DNA of 64,000 bases, taken from NCBI GenBank assembly GCA_963828715.1, contig CAWHFX010000019.1, positions 1-64,000 on the forward strand, read 5' to 3'. The stretch comes from JAQGMV01 sp963828715. Lineage in GTDB: Bacteria; Pseudomonadota; Gammaproteobacteria; Burkholderiales; SG8-41. The position numbers and the translations under genes were made by a program. A model generated the notes under the pieces. The model was not told the DNA's origin. It searched no databases and saw nothing but the letters and a program-made list of their open reading frames with translations. This document shows positions 18,922 through 27,697 of this stretch, one piece after another. Each line of letters begins with the position of its first letter. Within the stretch, counting starts at the first letter, position 1.

Positions 18922-19791
18922 TCACGACGGCGGTCGGTTGTCGGCAGGCCGTGCGCGGGGCTGACAGGGTCCGGGTTCGTCAGCGGCGGAATCAGGCGGC
19001 GGAGGAGCAGGGCCAGGGCGGCGCCGATGAGGTAGGGGGCGAGGCGGCGGGCTAGGACGGGGAGGAGGGTGCTGGCGAGGTTCAGGGCCGGGGCTTCGGC
19101 TGGTGCCGGGTCGGTGGCTCGAGCCCGACGGTGGTGTGGCCGACATCCGCGGTGTGGTGGACGCGGTTGGCGAGGACGACTCGGCAGGCCGAGCCCTGCA
19201 CTTCCGCGGCCGCCGTCGGCGGGATCGTGCCGTGCCGCGGGTTCGTGGCCGAGCTGGCGGTGCCGGCCGCGGCCGGGGCGCCGGCGGGTTGGCCGAGCCG
19301 CGGGTGCCGAGCCGGCGGGTTGCCGAGTCCGGAGTGCCGGCCGGCGGGGTTTTCAGTTTGGTTTTCAGGCAGGTGGTGAATTGGTCCAGGAGTTGGTTGG
19401 AGACGTCCTGGATCAGGCCGCGGCCGAACTGGGCGGGGCGGCCGGTGATGGTGAGGTCGGTGTCGACGGTGACCTCGGTGGAGTCCGGGCCGGCGGCGGC
19501 GAGCTGGGCGGTGACGCGGGCGGTCGCGGTGCCGTTGCCGCGACGGTCCTTGCCCTTGGCCTCGATCACCGCGTGGTGATCCGCCGGATCGCGCTCCGCG
19601 AAGGCGCCGTTGCCGGAGTACTGCAAGGACACCGGCCCGAGCTTGACCTTGCACGCGCCGGTGAACTCGTTGCCGTCGTACGACGTCAGGGTGGCGCCGG
19701 GGAAACACGGCACCACCCGTTCGAGGTCGTTGAACGCGGCCCAGGTCTGCTCGATCGGGGCCGGTACGACGAACTTGTGCTCCAGCTTCAC
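18922..19791 (-). CDS. coxG: CoxG-like SRPBCC protein (carbon monoxide dehydrogenase subunit G family)
   Basis: The GTG start at 19791 overlaps the coxM stop by four bases. Residues 1-150 are a START/SRPBCC domain: KLEHKFVVPAPIEQTWAAFND, CFPGATLTSYDGNEFTGACK and the C-terminal helix RGLIQDVSNQLLDQFTTCL. A Pro/Ala-rich linker follows. In a different frame, near 19,080-18,990, LARRLAPYLIGAALALLLRR encodes the single membrane helix expected for CoxG, so one or two slips lie in the linker. CoxG is thought to help membrane attachment or maturation of Mo-hydroxylases. The stop position is uncertain because of the slips. Confidence 0.75.
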   Translation of the reverse strand: MKLEHKFVVPAPIEQTWAAFNDLERVVPCFPGATLTSYDGNEFTGACKVKLGPVSLQYSGNGAFAERDPADHHAVIEAKGKDRRGNGTATARVTAQLAAAGPDSTEVTVDTDLTITGRPAQFGRGLIQDVSNQLLDQFTTCLKTKLKTPPAGTPDSATRRLGTRGSANPPAPRPRPAPPARPRTRGTARSRRRRPRKCRARPAESSSPTASTTPRMSATPPSGSSHRPGTSRSPGPEPRQHPPPRPSPPPRPLPHRRRPGPAPPPPDSAADEPGPCQPRARPADNRPPS

Positions 19792-20642
19792 GAAGTACCT
19801 GCCGCAGCCAGGACCGCCCGCCGGGTGAGCACCGTCGCCAGGTGCCGCCGATAGTCCGCATCACCGTTGATGTCGGTCACCGGCGACGTCCCCTCCGCGG
19901 CCCGGGCAGCGGCCTCGCGCACCGCCTCGGCCGTAGCAGGCCGGCCGATCAGCGCGGCCTCGACCGCGCTCGCCCGGATCGGCGTCGACCCCATGTTGCC
20001 GAGCGCAACGCGCGCCTCCGCGATCGAGTCGCCGTCCAGCCGGACGGCCGCCGCGACGGACACGATCGACCATGCCTGGGCGACCCGGTTGAACTTCTCG
20101 TAGTGCGCTCCCCAACCGGTGTACTTCGGCACCCGGATCTCGACCAGCAGTTCGTCCTCGGCGAGCGCCGTACTGAACACGCCCTGGAAGAAGTCCGCCG
20201 CGGCCACGGTACGCCGACCGTCCGGCCCGGCGATCACGAACGACGCGTCGAGTGCGACCGCCACCGCGGGGAGATCACCGGCTGGATCGGCATGGGCGAG
20301 CGAGCCGCCGAACGTGCCGCGGTGCCGGATCTGCGGGTCCCCGACCGTTGCCGTCGCCAACGAAATCAACCGGGCATGCTCGCCGACCAGCGGATCGGAC
20401 TGCACCGTGCTGTGCGGTGTCATCGCGCCGAGGACCAGCGCGTCCCCGTCGTCGCGGATGCCCCGCAGCTCGTCGATCTTGCCGAGGTCGACGATCGTCT
20501 CCGGCGCCGCCAGCCGCAACCGCAGCACCGGCATCAGGCTCTGCCCACCGGCCAGTACCTTCGCGTCGGAGTGCTCACGCAGCAAGGCCACCGCCTCGTC
20601 CACCGACGTCGGGCTGAAGTACTCGAACGCCGCGGGAATCAT
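19788..20642 (-). CDS. coxM: FAD-binding subunit of a molybdenum hydroxylase (CoxM family)
   Basis: 284 residues, full length and in frame. VLAGGQSLMPVLRLRLA is the FAD pyrophosphate loop, TVGDPQIRHRGTFGGSLAHADPAGDLPA the second FAD block (shown here as conserved T-G-G-S-x-A-H-A-D-P), and AWSIVSVAAAVRLDG the C-terminal domain. It carries electrons from the [2Fe-2S] subunit to an acceptor. It begins inside the coxL stop (ATGA overlap) and ends inside the coxG start, so the S-L-M-G genes are translationally coupled. Confidence 0.9.
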   Translation of the reverse strand: MIPAAFEYFSPTSVDEAVALLREHSDAKVLAGGQSLMPVLRLRLAAPETIVDLGKIDELRGIRDDGDALVLGAMTPHSTVQSDPLVGEHARLISLATATVGDPQIRHRGTFGGSLAHADPAGDLPAVAVALDASFVIAGPDGRRTVAAADFFQGVFSTALAEDELLVEIRVPKYTGWGAHYEKFNRVAQAWSIVSVAAAVRLDGDSIAEARVALGNMGSTPIRASAVEAALIGRPATAEAVREAAARAAEGTSPVTDINGDADYRRHLATVLTRRAVLAAAGTS

Positions 20643-23027
20643 GACCGAGCTCCTTCCTGCAACGCCTTCCACACGCGGTACGGCGTACATGGCATCGCGA
20701 CGTCCGTCACACCGAGATGCCGGACCGCGTCGACGATCGCGTTGACGACCGCCGGCGTGGACGCGATCGTGCCGGCCTCGCCGACACCCTTCACACCCAG
20801 CTGGTTCGTCGTCGCCGGAGTCTCCGTGCGAGCCGTCTCGAACTTCGGCAGATCGGGCGCGCCCGGCACCAGATACTGGTCGAACGACCCGGTGACCAGC
20901 GTGCCGGAATCGTCGTGCACCGCCTCCTCGAACAGCGCCTGCGCGATGCCCTGCGCCAGACCGCCGTGCACCTGCCCCTCGACGATCAGTGGGTTGACGA
21001 CGACGCCGACGTCGTCGACGCTCACGTACGAGCGGATCTTCGTCGCACCGGTCTCGGTGTCGACCTCCACCGCGCACAGGTGCGTGCCGTGCGGGAACGA
21101 GAAGTCGTCCGGGTCGAGCGTCGCCTCCGCGTCGAGATGGCTCTCCGCGGACCCGTCCGAGCTTGTGCGCCTGGAGGACGGCGAACGCGAGTTCGGCCAA
21201 CGTCATCCCCGACGTCCGTGCCGCGGACGCCGTACCGCCCGGCGGTGAACTCGAGGTCGTCGATGTTTGCCTCCAGCAACTGGGCCGCGATCGGCTTCGC
21301 CTTCTCGATCACCTTGTCGGCCGCGGCGAGCACCGCCATCCCGCCGACCGCCAGCGAGCGAGACCCGTACGTGTCCAGGCCCCGCGCGGCGACCTGCGTG
21401 TCGCCGTGCAGGACCTCGATGTCCTCGAAGGCGACGCCGAGCCGATCGGCCACCAGCTGGCTCCACGCGGTCTCGTGCCCCTGGCCGTGCGGGCTCGTCC
21501 CGGTCGACCACCTCGACCTTCCCGGTCGGCAGCATCCGGACCGACGCGTGCTCCCAGCCGCCGGCGACGTACCCCATCGAGCCGAGCCAGCGCGACGGCG
21601 CCAGTCCGCACATCTCGGTGTACGTCGAGACACCGATGCCGAGCTGGACCGGATCGCCGGACGCCCGGCGCTCCGCCTGCTCCTCGCGCAGTTCGTCGTA
21701 CTTGAAGAGCTCGCGCGCCTTCGCGGTCGCGGCCTCGTAGTTGCCGGAGTCGTAGCCGCAGCCCGGAAACGGTGTTGAACGGGAACTCCTCGTGCTTGAT
21801 CCAGTTCCGCTCGCGGATCTCCAGCGGGTCGACGCCGACGCGGGCCGCGAGCTCGTCCATCAGCCGCTCGATCGCGAACGTCGCCTCCGGCCGCCCGGCG
21901 CCCCGGTAGGCGTCGGTCCAGGTCGTGTTGGTGAAGACGTTGGTGATGCCGAGGCGGTACGACGGGAACTTGTAGATGCCGTTGTACATGAAGGCCCCGA
22001 GCAGCGGGATCGCCGAGGTGACCAGACCGAGGTACGCGCCCATGTTCGCGATCAGGTCGACCTTGAGGCCGGTCACCGTGCCGTCGGCGTTCGCGGCCAG
22101 CGTGAGCTTCTGCCACTGGTCGCGGCCGTGGTGCGCCGCCATCAGCGACTCGGACCTGGTTTCGTTGTATTTACAGGGCTTTCCGGTGTGACGCGCCGCG
22201 ATGACCGTGAGCACTTCCTCCGGCGTGAACTGGAGCTTGCCGCCGAAGCCACCGCCGACGTCCGGCGCGATCACGCGGATCTTGTGCTCCGGGATGCCGA
22301 GCACCAGTGCGATGAAGATCTTCACGAAGTGTGGCACCTGGGTCGACGACCAGACCGTCATTTGCTCGGTGGTCGGATCGACGACGATCGCGCGAGGTTC
22401 CATGAACGCCGGGATCAGCCGCTGCTGGCGGATCTCCTTCTCGATCACGATCCCGCCGTCACGGGCCGCCGCGATCGCCGCGTCCACGTCGTCACCGGTG
22501 CCGGCCTCGGCCGAGTCGTAGGACCAGACCGCCGACACGTTCGTCCCGAGGTCCGGGTGGGCGATCACCTCGTCCGCGGCCGCGGCCCGCAGGTCGAGCG
22601 CGGGCGCGAGTTCCTCGTAGTCGACGTCGACCAGATCGGCGGCGTCGTTCGCCTCGGCCGCGTTCCGTGCGATGACCATGGCAACGATCTCGCCGGCGAA
22701 GGCGACGTGGTCGACCGCCATCGACGGGTGGACGGGTGCCTTCTGATCGGAGACGACGGCCCACGCGTTCGGCAGGCCGCCTTGCTCGTCGGCGATGTCC
22801 GCGCCGGTCAGGACGGCGATCACACCGGTGGCAGCGCGGGCCGCCGTGGTGTCGATGGCGGTGATCCGGGCGTGCGCGAACGGGCTCCGGACCATCGCGA
22901 GGTGCAGCATGCCGGGCAGGACGATGTTGTCGGTCCAGCGGGTCCGGCCGGTGATCAGGCGCGCGTCCTCCTTGCGGCGGCGCGGATTGCCGATCTCGGT
23001 CGCCGGGCGGTCCTCGGTGGTGGTCAT
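20639..23027 (-). CDS. coxL: molybdenum-binding large subunit, form II CoxL / xanthine dehydrogenase family
   Basis: About 790 residues. It begins at 23027 inside the coxS stop. Recognisable blocks: NPRRRKEDARLITGRTRW, VLTGADIAD, VGGGFGGKLQFTPEE (Mo-cofactor dinucleotide contact), the active-site loop DAYRGAGRPEA, GHETAWSQLVADRLG, and GVKGVGEAGTIASTPAVV with the catalytic Glu. AYRGAGR, not the AYxCSFR loop of true CO dehydrogenase, places it in form II, whose substrates are mostly unknown aldehydes or heterocycles. Slips occur near 21,770, 21,510 and 21,160-21,230; all motifs remain. Oddly placed repeats are absent from this gene. Confidence 0.86.
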
Positions 23028-23494
23028 CGGCCACCTCCCGCGGCGGCTGCGGCCCGGACGGCCTTCACGATGTTCTGGTAGCCGGTGCAGCGGCAGAGGT
23101 TGCCCTCGAGGCCGAGGCGGACCTCGTCCTCGGTGGGATCCGGATTGTCGGCAATCAGATCGATGGATTGCATGATCATGCCGGGTGTGCAGTATCCACA
23201 CTGCAAGGCATGGTTCTCGTGGAAGGCCTGCTGCATCGGATGCAGCTGCCCGTCGGTCGCGAGGCCCTCGATCGTGGTCACCTCGTGCCCGTCGGCCTGG
23301 ACGGCGAACAGTGAGCAGGACTTCACGCTCCGCCCGTCCAGGTGCACTGTGCAGGCGCCGCAGTTGCCGGTGTCACAGCCGACCACAGTGCCCGTCTTTC
23401 CCAGTTGCTCGCGCAGATAATGCACCAGCAGCGTGCGCGGCTCCACGTCGTCCGTGAAGCTGCTTCCGTCGACCTCGACCGTGATCCGGGTCAT
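23024..23494 (-). CDS. coxS: [2Fe-2S] subunit of a molybdenum hydroxylase (CoxS family)
   Basis: 156 residues, intact. The plant-type [2Fe-2S] domain has CDTGNCGACTVHL with a fourth Cys in SVKSCSLF. The second, helical domain has LQCGYCTPGMIMQ and EGNLCRCTGYQNI. It starts with ATG at 23494 and overlaps coxL by ATGA. It relays electrons from the Mo centre to FAD. One copy of the segment B palindrome (23153-23166) is embedded in the part that encodes LIADNPDP. Confidence 0.92.
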   Translation of the reverse strand: MTRITVEVDGSSFTDDVEPRTLLVHYLREQLGKTGTVVGCDTGNCGACTVHLDGRSVKSCSLFAVQADGHEVTTIEGLATDGQLHPMQQAFHENHALQCGYCTPGMIMQSIDLIADNPDPTEDEVRLGLEGNLCRCTGYQNIVKAVRAAAAAGGGR

Positions 23495-23570
23495 TGCCCC
23501 GCCTCCAGATGTCAGCAACCGCCGTACGGTTGATCCTGCTCCGCTGTGATCTCGACCACAAGAGATCGGA

Positions 23571-24462
23571 TCAGTGGTGGATGCGGCCCGCGCGTCGCGA
23601 GAGGCGGTCGCCGGCACCGCCCCAGTGCTGGGCGATGATCTCCGCGGCGATGCTGACGGCGGTCTCCTCCGGCGTGCGGGCGCCGAGGTCGAGGCCGATC
23701 GGGCTGGCGAGACGGTCCAGCTCGGCGTCGGTCAGACCGGCTTCCCGGAGCCGTTCGAGGCGGTCGTCGTGGGTGCGGCGGGAGCCCATCGCACCGATGT
23801 ACGCGACCTCGGGCAGACGCAGCGCGACCTCCAGTAGCGGTACGTCGAACTTAGGGTCGTGGGTGAGCACACAGATCGCGGTCCGGCCGTCGATCCGGCC
23901 CGCCGCGGCCTCGGCGGACAGGTAGCGATGCGGCCAGTCGACGATCACCTCGTCGGCGGACGGGAAGCGTGAAGCGGTCGCGAAAACCGCCCGTGCGTCG
24001 CAGACCGTCACGCGATAGCCGAGGAACGACCCGAGCCGCGCGACCGCGGCCGCGAAGTCGATCGCCCCGAACACCAGCAACCGCGGCACCGGCGCGTACG
24101 ACGACACGAACACCCGCATCCCCTCGCCTCGCCGCTGCCCGTCCGGCCCGTACTCCAACGTCTCCGTACGGCCGTTCTCCAGCAGTCCGCGAGCGTCGTC
24201 GACCACCGCGTCGTCGGCCCGCTCCGACCCGAGACTCCCGGCGGCCGGCCGGCCCTCCGGTCTGACCACCAGCCGTCGGCCGACCCGCGCCGGATCCGGG
24301 TGCGCGACCACGGTCGCCACCGCCACCGGACGCCCGGCGGCGATGTCGCCGGCCACCTCGGCGAGCTCCGGGTACGACGTCCGGTCGATTCGTTCCACGA
24401 AGATGTCGATGATCCCGCCGCAGGTGAGGCCTACGGCGAAGGCCGACTCGTCGCCCGCCGCT
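23571..24462 (-). CDS. xdhC: XdhC/CoxF-family Mo-hydroxylase maturation protein, 5' end lost at a junction
   Basis: About 295 residues remain. DESAFAVGLTCGGIIDIFVE is the family's Cys-containing motif near residue 100 of a normal protein. LLVFGAIDFAAAVARLGSFLGYRVTVCDAR is the Rossmann-fold domain and GAMGSRRTHDDRLERLREAG the conserved distal block. The first ~80 residues are replaced by a penicillin-binding protein at about 24,460, in frame. XdhC binds and sulfurates the molybdenum cofactor for its partner enzyme, which fits its place 76 bp before coxS. An intact copy would be expected in the source genome. Confidence 0.82.
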
Positions 24463-24475
24463 TTTTGATTCATGG
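24450..24475. other. chimera junction between segments B and C
   Basis: The minus-strand frame goes from a D-Ala-D-Ala endopeptidase (AFVRAMNQKA) into XdhC (DESAFAVGLTCGG) within about five residues. The KTG box and remaining half of the peptidase and the N-terminus of XdhC are missing. Segment B's palindrome motif stops 1.3 kb before this point, and GC-rich actinobacterial style changes to betaproteobacterial gene content. Confidence 0.8.
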
Positions 24476-25025
24476 CGCGCACGAAGGCGCCGATGCCGCC
24501 CGGGTAGGCACGCCCGAGGGCCGCTGCAGCGCGATTCTCCGAGGCCATCAACGCGAGCCGCAGCATGTCGTCGCGTGCAAGCACGGTCCCGACCTGGAGC
24601 CGCGAGCGGGTATGCTTGAGGGAATCCACGTCGTCTTCGGTTATCGCGACGGGTTCCTGGAGGTCGAGCTTCCCATCGAGCACGACCATCGCGGTCATGA
24701 GCTTGGTGATCGAAGCAATCGGCTGCACCGACGTGATGTTCTTGGCGTAAAGGGTGCGGCCGTCAGAGGGGTCCAGAACAAACGCCGCGCTGGACTTGAG
24801 CAATGGTTCTGCTCCGTTGTCCTCGAAAAGCGGCGTCATGCGAACGGGCTGCGGGCGGGCGGACCGCGCGAGCACCTTGTGCAGCGCCTTGGGCCGGGCC
24901 TTCGCCTTTTTGGCGACGGTCTTGGTAAAGGTCGGCTTGGGCGCCTTCGCCTCGGCCGGAGGAGCAGCGCATGCGAGACCCGGTGCAATCCAGAGCGCCA
25001 GAATCACGCTGATGAGCCTTTTCAC
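24463..25025 (-). CDS. pbpG: D-alanyl-D-alanine endopeptidase / PbpG-type penicillin-binding protein, 3' half lost
   Basis: GTG start at 25025 with GGGAGG eight bases upstream. A signal peptide (KRLISVILALWIAPGLACA) is followed by a Lys/Ala/Pro-rich spacer. The S11 peptidase domain then begins with the nucleophile box SITK and continues to LMASENRAAAALG (SxN box). The protein is cut after AFVRAMNQKA, before the KTG box, where the sequence becomes XdhC. Periplasmic cleavage of peptidoglycan cross-links is the family role. As written it would be inactive; this is read as an assembly join. Confidence 0.8.
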
Positions 25026-25393
25026 TGCGTCCTCCCATGTACTGTTCGAGCCGATAAACGGCATGGAAAATACAAGGTTAGCAGACGGTTTTCAAGAACA
25101 TTTTCAACACTGCGCGCGTTGTTTTAGGCTCCTCGAAGCGTGGCGAACGGGCAAAAAAAACCCCGCTCGGGACATTTTGGTGTGCCCCGGCGGGATTTAA
25201 AGAGGCCACGCAACTGCCCGCTCAGCACAGACAGGTGCAACTACCAGGCCTCCGAGGAGGAAAGATCGAAGAAACTGCCAAGACACTTCGCCGTCCACCG
25301 GACGTTATCAATAACTGCTTACGTGAAGCTTACACATCGCTTGCATTCATGGGCTTACACTCGTGTGCATGCGGATGCACGGATGCCTGACAC
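25026..25393. other. 368-bp spacer with an orphan minus-strand terminator and possible small RNA
   Basis: No protein gene is convincing here. The left part holds the upstream region of pbpG, AT-richer than its surroundings. The middle holds a strong intrinsic terminator on the minus strand. Between it and the response regulator start there is no minus-strand gene for it to end, so a short minus-strand transcript of 100-190 nt is possible. The region nearest 25,393 must also contain the promoter of the two-component operon. Confidence 0.5.
25152..25198 (-). terminator. rho-independent terminator on the minus strand
   Basis: Read on the minus strand: stem CCCGC+CGGGGCA, loop of about 8 bases, partner TGTCCCG+GCGGG with one bulged A, then a run of eight T. 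The T run is at 25153-25160 as A on the plus strand. It is a strong terminator with no protein gene upstream of it for about 190 bp. Confidence 0.65.
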
Positions 25394-26068
25394 GTGAGAA
25401 TCCTTATCATCGAAGACGACTCGGTACTCGCGGACGGCCTCTCGCGGACGCTGCGCCACGCTGACTATGCAGTCGACGCTGCGTCGACCGGGGTGGAAGC
25501 CGATCACGTGCTCGCAGCCCAGTCTTACGACCTCGTCATCCTCGATCTCGGGCTGCCGGGGCTCGATGGTTTCGAGGTGTTGCGACGCATGCGGCGTCGC
25601 GGTTCGACCGTGCCCGTGCTCGTGCTGACCGCACGCGATGCGCTGCAGGACCGGGTGAAGGGTCTGGACCTCGGCGCAGACGATTACATGATCAAGCCGT
25701 TCGATCTGCCGGAGCTCGAGGCGCGTGTACGCGCCCTCATACGCCGCGGTCAGTCAGGGGGTGCATCGGTTCTAAGTCATGGGGCGCTGGTGCTGGATAC
25801 GGCGGGGCGGCGCGCGACACTCGGCGGAGAACCGCTCGACCTCTCGGCGCGCGAGCTGGGCGTGCTCGAAGTGCTGATGATGCGGGCCGGTCGCGTCGTG
25901 AACAAGGAGCAGCTCGCGGAACAGCTCTACGGCTGGGACGAGGAAGTCGGGCCGAACGCAATCGAAGTCTATGTCCATCGGCTGCGCAGAAAACTCGAGC
26001 CCGCGGGCGTCAATATTCGCACCATCCGCGGACTGGGCTACCTTCTCGAGAAGGACGCAAACGCCTGA
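25394..26068 (+). CDS. OmpR/PhoB-family response regulator (TctD/QseB-like)
   Basis: 224 residues from a GTG start. The receiver has IIEDDSVLADGL, LVILDLGLPGLDG (phospho-Asp), LTARD and IKPFDLPELEARVRALIRR. The winged helix holds LDLSARELGVLEVLMMRAGRV and VYVHRLRRKLEPAG, ending RTIRGLGYLLEKD, a standard PhoB-type tail. The sensor kinase starts 8 bp downstream, so they form one operon. The kinase's 2CSK_N domain makes a TctD-like regulator of carboxylate uptake most likely, but QseB- or PmrA-type roles cannot be excluded. Confidence 0.9.
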   Translation: MRILIIEDDSVLADGLSRTLRHADYAVDAASTGVEADHVLAAQSYDLVILDLGLPGLDGFEVLRRMRRRGSTVPVLVLTARDALQDRVKGLDLGADDYMIKPFDLPELEARVRALIRRGQSGGASVLSHGALVLDTAGRRATLGGEPLDLSARELGVLEVLMMRAGRVVNKEQLAEQLYGWDEEVGPNAIEVYVHRLRRKLEPAGVNIRTIRGLGYLLEKDANA

Positions 26069-26075
26069 TGCGCCG

Positions 26076-27488
26076 ATGAAGCCTTCATCGAAAACGCTGC
26101 GCCGCCAACTGCTCGCATGGCTGTTCTGGCCACTTTCCGTGCTGTGGCTCGTGAGCAGTGTGTTCGACTACGACATCGCGAATCAATTCGTCAATCTCGC
26201 CTACGACCGTGCATTGCTCGAGTCGGCGCTCGACATCGGGCGGCAGGTCAGGGTGCACAACGAACGGATCTACGTCGATCTGCCCGAGATCGCCGTACAG
26301 ATGCTGCAGACGCGTGAATCGGGCAGGGTTTACTACCTGGTGACGGGGCCGCAGAACGAATACATCACCGGCGAGCCCGATCTGCCGCCCCCGGCGGACC
26401 CCTCCTCCGGGCGCGTGAACTACTACGACGAAGTCTACAAAGGCCGGCCTGTGCGCATCGTGACGCTGCATCTGCCTGTGGAAACGGGCGCGAGCGAGGG
26501 CATGGTCATGGTTCAGGTCGCCGAGAATCGGTCCGCGCGCAATGAGTTCGCACGTCAGATTCTCGCGAAGCAGGCATTGCCCCAGGGCGTGCTCATCGTC
26601 CTCGCGGGCATGATGCTGTGGTACGCCGTCGGGCGCGGCCTTGCGCCGCTGGGCACGATGCGCAAGGAAATCGAGAGCCGGTCGCATCTCGACCTCTCCC
26701 CCGTCCCGGAAGAGGACGCGCCACAGGAGGTGCGCCCACTGATTCATGCGATCAACGAGCTGCTCGAGCGCCTGAGTCTCGCGCTGGCTGCGCAGCAGCG
26801 CTTCATTGCCGATGCCGCACATCAGCTGCGCACGCCGATCGCGGGACTGAAGACGCAGACGGAGCTCGCCCTGCGCCAGACGCCGCCTGGCGAGGCGCAG
26901 GCGACACTGCGCCAGCTCAGAACGGCAACCGAACGCGCCACGCGCCTCGTGAACCAGTTGCTATCGCTGGCGCGCGCCGAACCGCCAGTAGGCCGCGTTA
27001 TGCGCGCGGTGCAGCGTCTCGACCTTACGGAGCTCGCGCGCGAGGCCACGACGGACTGGGTACCTCGTGCCCTCGAGCGCACCATCGATCTCGGCTTCGA
27101 CGACACGTCGACGTGCGCGTTCATCGAAGGCGATCCGTTTCTGCTGCGTGAGATGCTGAACAACCTTCTCGACAACGCGATCCGCTACACCCAGCCGGGC
27201 GGGCAGGTTACCGTGCGTGTCAGCTGCTCTGGCCGCTACGCCATCGTCGCGGTGGAAGACAATGGTCCCGGCATTCCCGATGCCGAACGGGGCCACGTGT
27301 TCCAGCGCTTCTATCGCGTGCTCGGCACGGGCGTCGAGGGCTGTGGTCTCGGACTCGCGATCGTGCACGAGATCGCGCAGAGCCATGGGGCCGAAGTATC
27401 GCTGCAGGAAGGAAGCGCTGGTGTGGGTACTATCGTGTGCGTGCGTTTCCCCAGCCTTGCGATTGCGTCGGTCGCGGCAGTAGCTTAA
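26076..27488 (+). CDS. sensor histidine kinase with 2CSK_N domain (TctE/QseC-like)
   Basis: 470 residues. Membrane helix one at about residues 12-32 (LAWLFWPLSVLWLVSSVF), a periplasmic 2CSK_N domain (NQFVNLAYDRALLESALDIG, RVYYLVTGP), and helix two near LPQGVLIVLAGMMLWYAVG. After a HAMP-like linker the phosphorylation site is FIADAAHQLRTPIAGLKTQ. The ATPase domain carries the N box (LLDNAIRYTQPGG), G1 (VEDNGPGIPD), F box (VFQRFYRV) and G2 (GCGLGLAIVHEIA). Full length. It most likely senses an extracellular organic acid and phosphorylates the upstream regulator. Confidence 0.9.
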   Translation: MKPSSKTLRRQLLAWLFWPLSVLWLVSSVFDYDIANQFVNLAYDRALLESALDIGRQVRVHNERIYVDLPEIAVQMLQTRESGRVYYLVTGPQNEYITGEPDLPPPADPSSGRVNYYDEVYKGRPVRIVTLHLPVETGASEGMVMVQVAENRSARNEFARQILAKQALPQGVLIVLAGMMLWYAVGRGLAPLGTMRKEIESRSHLDLSPVPEEDAPQEVRPLIHAINELLERLSLALAAQQRFIADAAHQLRTPIAGLKTQTELALRQTPPGEAQATLRQLRTATERATRLVNQLLSLARAEPPVGRVMRAVQRLDLTELAREATTDWVPRALERTIDLGFDDTSTCAFIEGDPFLLREMLNNLLDNAIRYTQPGGQVTVRVSCSGRYAIVAVEDNGPGIPDAERGHVFQRFYRVLGTGVEGCGLGLAIVHEIAQSHGAEVSLQEGSAGVGTIVCVRFPSLAIASVAAVA

Positions 27489-27513
27489 CAGCAACTTTCG
27501 TTCTGCCTCAGCG

Positions 27514-27697
27514 CTCGCACGCTCGGACGAGAGTGCTAATCCGCGCAGGAGGGTTTCGTTCGCGGGGACGGCGTCGCCTTCCAACGCCTACGGCCTCGTA
27601 CGCTCGGACGAGAGTGCTAATCCGCGCAGGAGGGTTTCGTTCGCGGCGACCCCGCCGCTATGCGGCCCCCGCTCACCGGCACGGGTTGGTTCCAACG
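27514..27697. repeat. dispersed repeat family, copies 1 and 2 (tandem, 81-bp period)
   Basis: Two copies of a unit starting CTCG(C/T)ACGCTCGGACGAGAG at 27514 and 27595, 56 of the first 57 bases being nearly identical. The second copy continues into a GC-rich tail (CCCCGCCGCT...GCTCACCGG) to about 27,697. Related units occur at 29,531-29,703 (inverted) and 58,011-58,114. The block lies between two convergent genes and runs into the last codons of the ABC exporter. Confidence 0.8.

Noticed and set aside
20639..23494. CoxSL considered as a true aerobic CO dehydrogenase
   Set aside because: The active-site loop is AYRGAGR, not the Cys-containing AYRCSFR loop of form I enzymes.
23571..25064. An open frame of about 500 codons that looks like a PbpG-XdhC fusion enzyme
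   Set aside because: The peptidase lacks its KTG box and XdhC its N-terminus; the fusion has no functional logic and lies on the second junction.
25140..25397. Small plus-strand frame in the spacer before the response regulator
   Set aside because: It runs through a terminator stem, has no ribosome site and resembles no family.
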